A DNA stretch of 64,000 nucleotides from Bilophila wadsworthia ATCC 49260 (GTDB lineage Bacteria > Desulfobacterota > Desulfovibrionia > Desulfovibrionales > Desulfovibrionaceae). The first letter of the stretch is position 1; every line of letters starts with the position of its first letter. Below, one piece after another: positions 63,879 through 64,000 of this stretch. The stretch is from the NCBI RefSeq assembly GCF_000701705.1, contig NZ_JNJP01000012.1:8418-72417 (forward strand), read 5' to 3'. The position numbers were made by a program, and so were the translations under genes. Under the pieces are notes generated by a model, which searched no databases, was not told where the DNA came from, and saw only the letters and a list, made by a program, of their open reading frames with translations.

Positions 63879-64000
63879 ATGGCGGGACGTAAGCCGTTGC
63901 CGACGCATTTGAAAATGGTTCGCGGGACGCTGCAGAAATGCCGGATGAACCCGGATGAGCCAACCCCGGACCCGGAAATCCCCGACGCGCCGCCGCACCT
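63879..64000 (+). CDS. Terminase small subunit, P27-like (cut by right edge)
   Basis: First 40 codons only. MAGRKPLPTHLKMVRGTLQK, then NPDEPTPDPEIPDAPPHL, is the common opening of P27-type small terminases. Follows the HNH gene as in cos-packaging phages. The rest of the gene lies beyond the window. Confidence 0.75.
   Translation, partial: MAGRKPLPTHLKMVRGTLQKCRMNPDEPTPDPEIPDAPPH

Overview
The window holds most of one contractile-tailed (myovirus-type) prophage, about positions 1-46,600, followed head to tail by the left part of a second, unrelated prophage, about 46,610-64,000. They meet at a 60-bp 3' half of a tRNA-Ser(GGA) gene (46,609-46,668), which reads as the shared attachment site of tandem integrations. 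The host is a moderately G+C-rich Gram-negative bacterium: both phages encode spanin-like lysis genes and one encodes an exported endonuclease I. The gene style recalls prophages of Desulfovibrionaceae (Desulfovibrio, Bilophila). That attribution is an inference from memory; no host chromosomal gene is in view.

Prophage 1. Leftward early genes (1-6,224) encode a Dcm-type methylase cut by the window edge, a DUF2303-like protein, a RecT annealing protein, a PD-(D/E)XK exonuclease and several tiny proteins separated by terminators. They end in a Panacea-type antitoxin with a two-helix membrane partner (candidate PanAT). An A+T-rich Clp/SppA-like protease (7,179-8,060) and a LexA/CI-type repressor (8,133-8,786) follow. 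Rightward early genes (8,879-15,059) carry Cro, a CII-like regulator, a DnaD-like loader, DnaB helicase, RusA resolvase, a MazG-like enzyme and two Mor-type activators. The late region (15,125-46,431) carries lysis, terminase, portal, protease/scaffold, capsid, head completion, sheath, tube, tail chaperone with a -1 frameshift, tape measure, baseplate and fibre genes. Five copies of GAACcTTGTTCACGGTG precede late transcription units, with a -10-like box at a fixed distance in at least three. This fits promoters driven by the Mor-type proteins.

The late region is interrupted by accessory genes, mostly on the minus strand: endonuclease I (18,866-19,612), a BRO-N antirepressor with a C4-type antisense RNA leader, a stand-alone HsdR-N-like nuclease, a glycine-zipper membrane protein and a Trypco2-like protein. 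A 28-residue membrane peptide in its own promoter-terminator cassette (26,249-26,520) looks like a type I toxin.

Prophage 2. A P4-type integrase (46,844-48,022) with a stem-loop over its ribosome binding site starts the element. Next come an AlpA-like protein, a second C4-RNA/antirepressor module (BRO-N fused to Rha), and a defence or addiction island: DUF2971, YoeB/YefM and a SIR2-domain protein. The CI/Cro switch is at 53,599-54,542. Replication genes follow (P-loop ATPase, DUF669, SF2 helicase, HNH/RecB-like nuclease, TOPRIM-RepA primase-helicase), with a 12-copy iteron array at 61,099-61,289 that is a likely origin. Lysis genes (M15 peptidase, Rz/Rz1, holin), an HNH nuclease and the start of a small terminase subunit reach the right edge.

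The two C4/antirepressor modules share about 175 bp of leader, yet the C4 loop and its target over the Shine-Dalgarno sequence have changed together. This is direct evidence of selected RNA-RNA pairing and is the most informative regulatory signal in the window.
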